DNA from: Pseudomonadota bacterium
GTDB taxonomy: Bacteria; Pseudomonadota; Gammaproteobacteria; Burkholderiales; Burkholderiaceae_C
Length of the DNA stretch: 13,869 nt
Assembly: GCA_023396625.1 (NCBI GenBank)
Contig: JAEWVY010000185.1
Coordinates: 1-13,869, forward strand
Direction of reading: 5' to 3'
The number at the start of each line of letters is the position of its first letter. Positions within the stretch are counted from its first letter, which is position 1. Positions 13,410 through 13,869 of this stretch are shown here, in pieces. Both the position numbers and the translations under genes were made by a program. The notes beneath the pieces were generated by a model that saw nothing but the letters and a program-made list of their open reading frames with translations, was not told the origin of the DNA and did not search any database.

Positions 13410-13869
13410 TCACTTCTTGTCGCCGCCGGGGATCTTGCCTTCCACCCCCTTGACGTAGAAGTTGACACCGCCAAGGAACTTGTCGTCGGCCACAGCGTCC
13501 TTGGCCAGGACTTCCTTGCCGTCCTGCCCCAGGATAGGCCCCTTCCAGATGACGAAGGAACCGTCCTTGAGGCCGGCCTTCACCTCGTCGATCTTCTTCT
13601 TCGTTTCCTCGGGCACGTCGGCGGCGATCGACACCAGATCGATGGCTCCTTCCTTCACGCCCCACCAGCTGCGGCTCTCGGCCCACTTCCCGTCCAGCGC
13701 GTCCTGCACGGCCTTGATGTAATACGGACCCCAGTTGATGACGGACGAGCCCAGATGGGCCTTGGGGCCGTAGGCGGTCATGTCGCTGTCCCAGCCAAAA
13801 GCCCGCTTGCCCATCTTCTCGGCCGTCTGCAGCACAGCCGACGAATCGGTGTTCTGCATCAGCACGTCG
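13410..13869 (-). CDS. BMP-family periplasmic binding protein, C-terminal part (cut by window edge)
   Basis: The last 152 residues of a BMP/Med/PnrA-family binding protein; the start and signal peptide lie beyond the right edge. Visible blocks are QNTDSSAVLQTAEKMGKRAFG, WDSDMTAYGPKAHLGSSVINW, WGPYYIKAVQDALDGKW and the C-terminus FYVKGVEGKIPGGDKK. The same landmarks (SDM, WG-Y, LDG-W, GV-GK) recur in order in the BMP protein at 2574-3662, which marks them as diverged paralogues. Characterised family members bind purine nucleosides for ABC import. The terminator at 13348-13376 closes the gene, and the Rieske and adenine deaminase genes follow on the same strand, so a purine or modified purine ligand is likely. 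The frame stays open to the edge (DVLMQNT...), so the GTG or ATG codons near the edge are internal. Confidence 0.92.
   Translation of the reverse strand, partial: DVLMQNTDSSAVLQTAEKMGKRAFGWDSDMTAYGPKAHLGSSVINWGPYYIKAVQDALDGKWAESRSWWGVKEGAIDLVSIAADVPEETKKKIDEVKAGLKDGSFVIWKGPILGQDGKEVLAKDAVADDKFLGGVNFYVKGVEGKIPGGDKK

Noticed and set aside
12436..13458. 340-residue plus-strand frame opposite the Rieske gene
   Set aside because: Antisense to an intact Rieske oxygenase with all metal ligands; no domain seen in the plus frame.

Overview
The window looks like chromosomal DNA of a high-GC betaproteobacterium, most likely Burkholderiales, family Comamonadaceae (Acidovorax/Variovorax/Hydrogenophaga type). 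This rests on the strong G/C bias at third codon positions, the product sequences, and two dispersed intergenic repeats that I recognise from such genomes: the 'LVLSLSKD/PEPVEG' REP-like repeat at 5871-5950, and an AT-edged repeat after the guanine deaminase gene. Genus and species cannot be fixed from the sequence alone.

Layout. (1) Left end, minus strand: a YpfJ-type neutral zinc metallopeptidase cut by the window edge (1-462), dcd dCTP deaminase (497-1063), guanine deaminase (1188-2465) and a BMP-family periplasmic binding protein (2574-3662). (2) Centre: a self-contained divergent module. On the minus strand is a polar amino-acid ABC importer (binding protein 5976-6773, permeases 5189-5854 and 4536-5180, ATPase 3774-4532), closed by a strong terminator at 3689-3721. 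On the plus strand are an RpiR-type regulator (6978-7835), a diaminopropionate ammonia-lyase (7850-9073), an M20 hydantoinase/carbamoylase-family amidase (9070-10311) and an N-carbamoyl-D-amino acid hydrolase (10325-11284). The two arms share a 204-nt AT-rich control region. (3) Right end, minus strand again: an adenine deaminase-type ADA protein (11309-12361), a small Rieske oxygenase resembling purine N-demethylases (12361-13335), a terminator, and the C-terminal part of a second BMP-family binding protein (13410-13869).

How the genes fit together. The two flanks read as one purine uptake and salvage system: two BMP proteins (a family that binds nucleosides or purines), adenine deaminase (adenine to hypoxanthine), guanine deaminase (guanine to xanthine), and a Rieske oxygenase that could act on a methylated or otherwise modified purine. 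The central module splits this same-strand set. It appears to import an amino-acid-like compound, strip N-carbamoyl groups with an L-type and a D-type carbamoylase, and split the resulting 2,3-diaminopropionate to pyruvate and ammonia. Candidate substrates are ureido derivatives of diaminopropionate (albizziine, 2,3-diureidopropionate). The second of these is attractive because the E. coli ygeX/ygeY genes, also a diaminopropionate lyase plus an M20 hydrolase, belong to a purine-degradation cluster.

No tRNA, rRNA, CRISPR array, transposase or integrase gene was seen, and no gap between genes exceeds about 205 bases.
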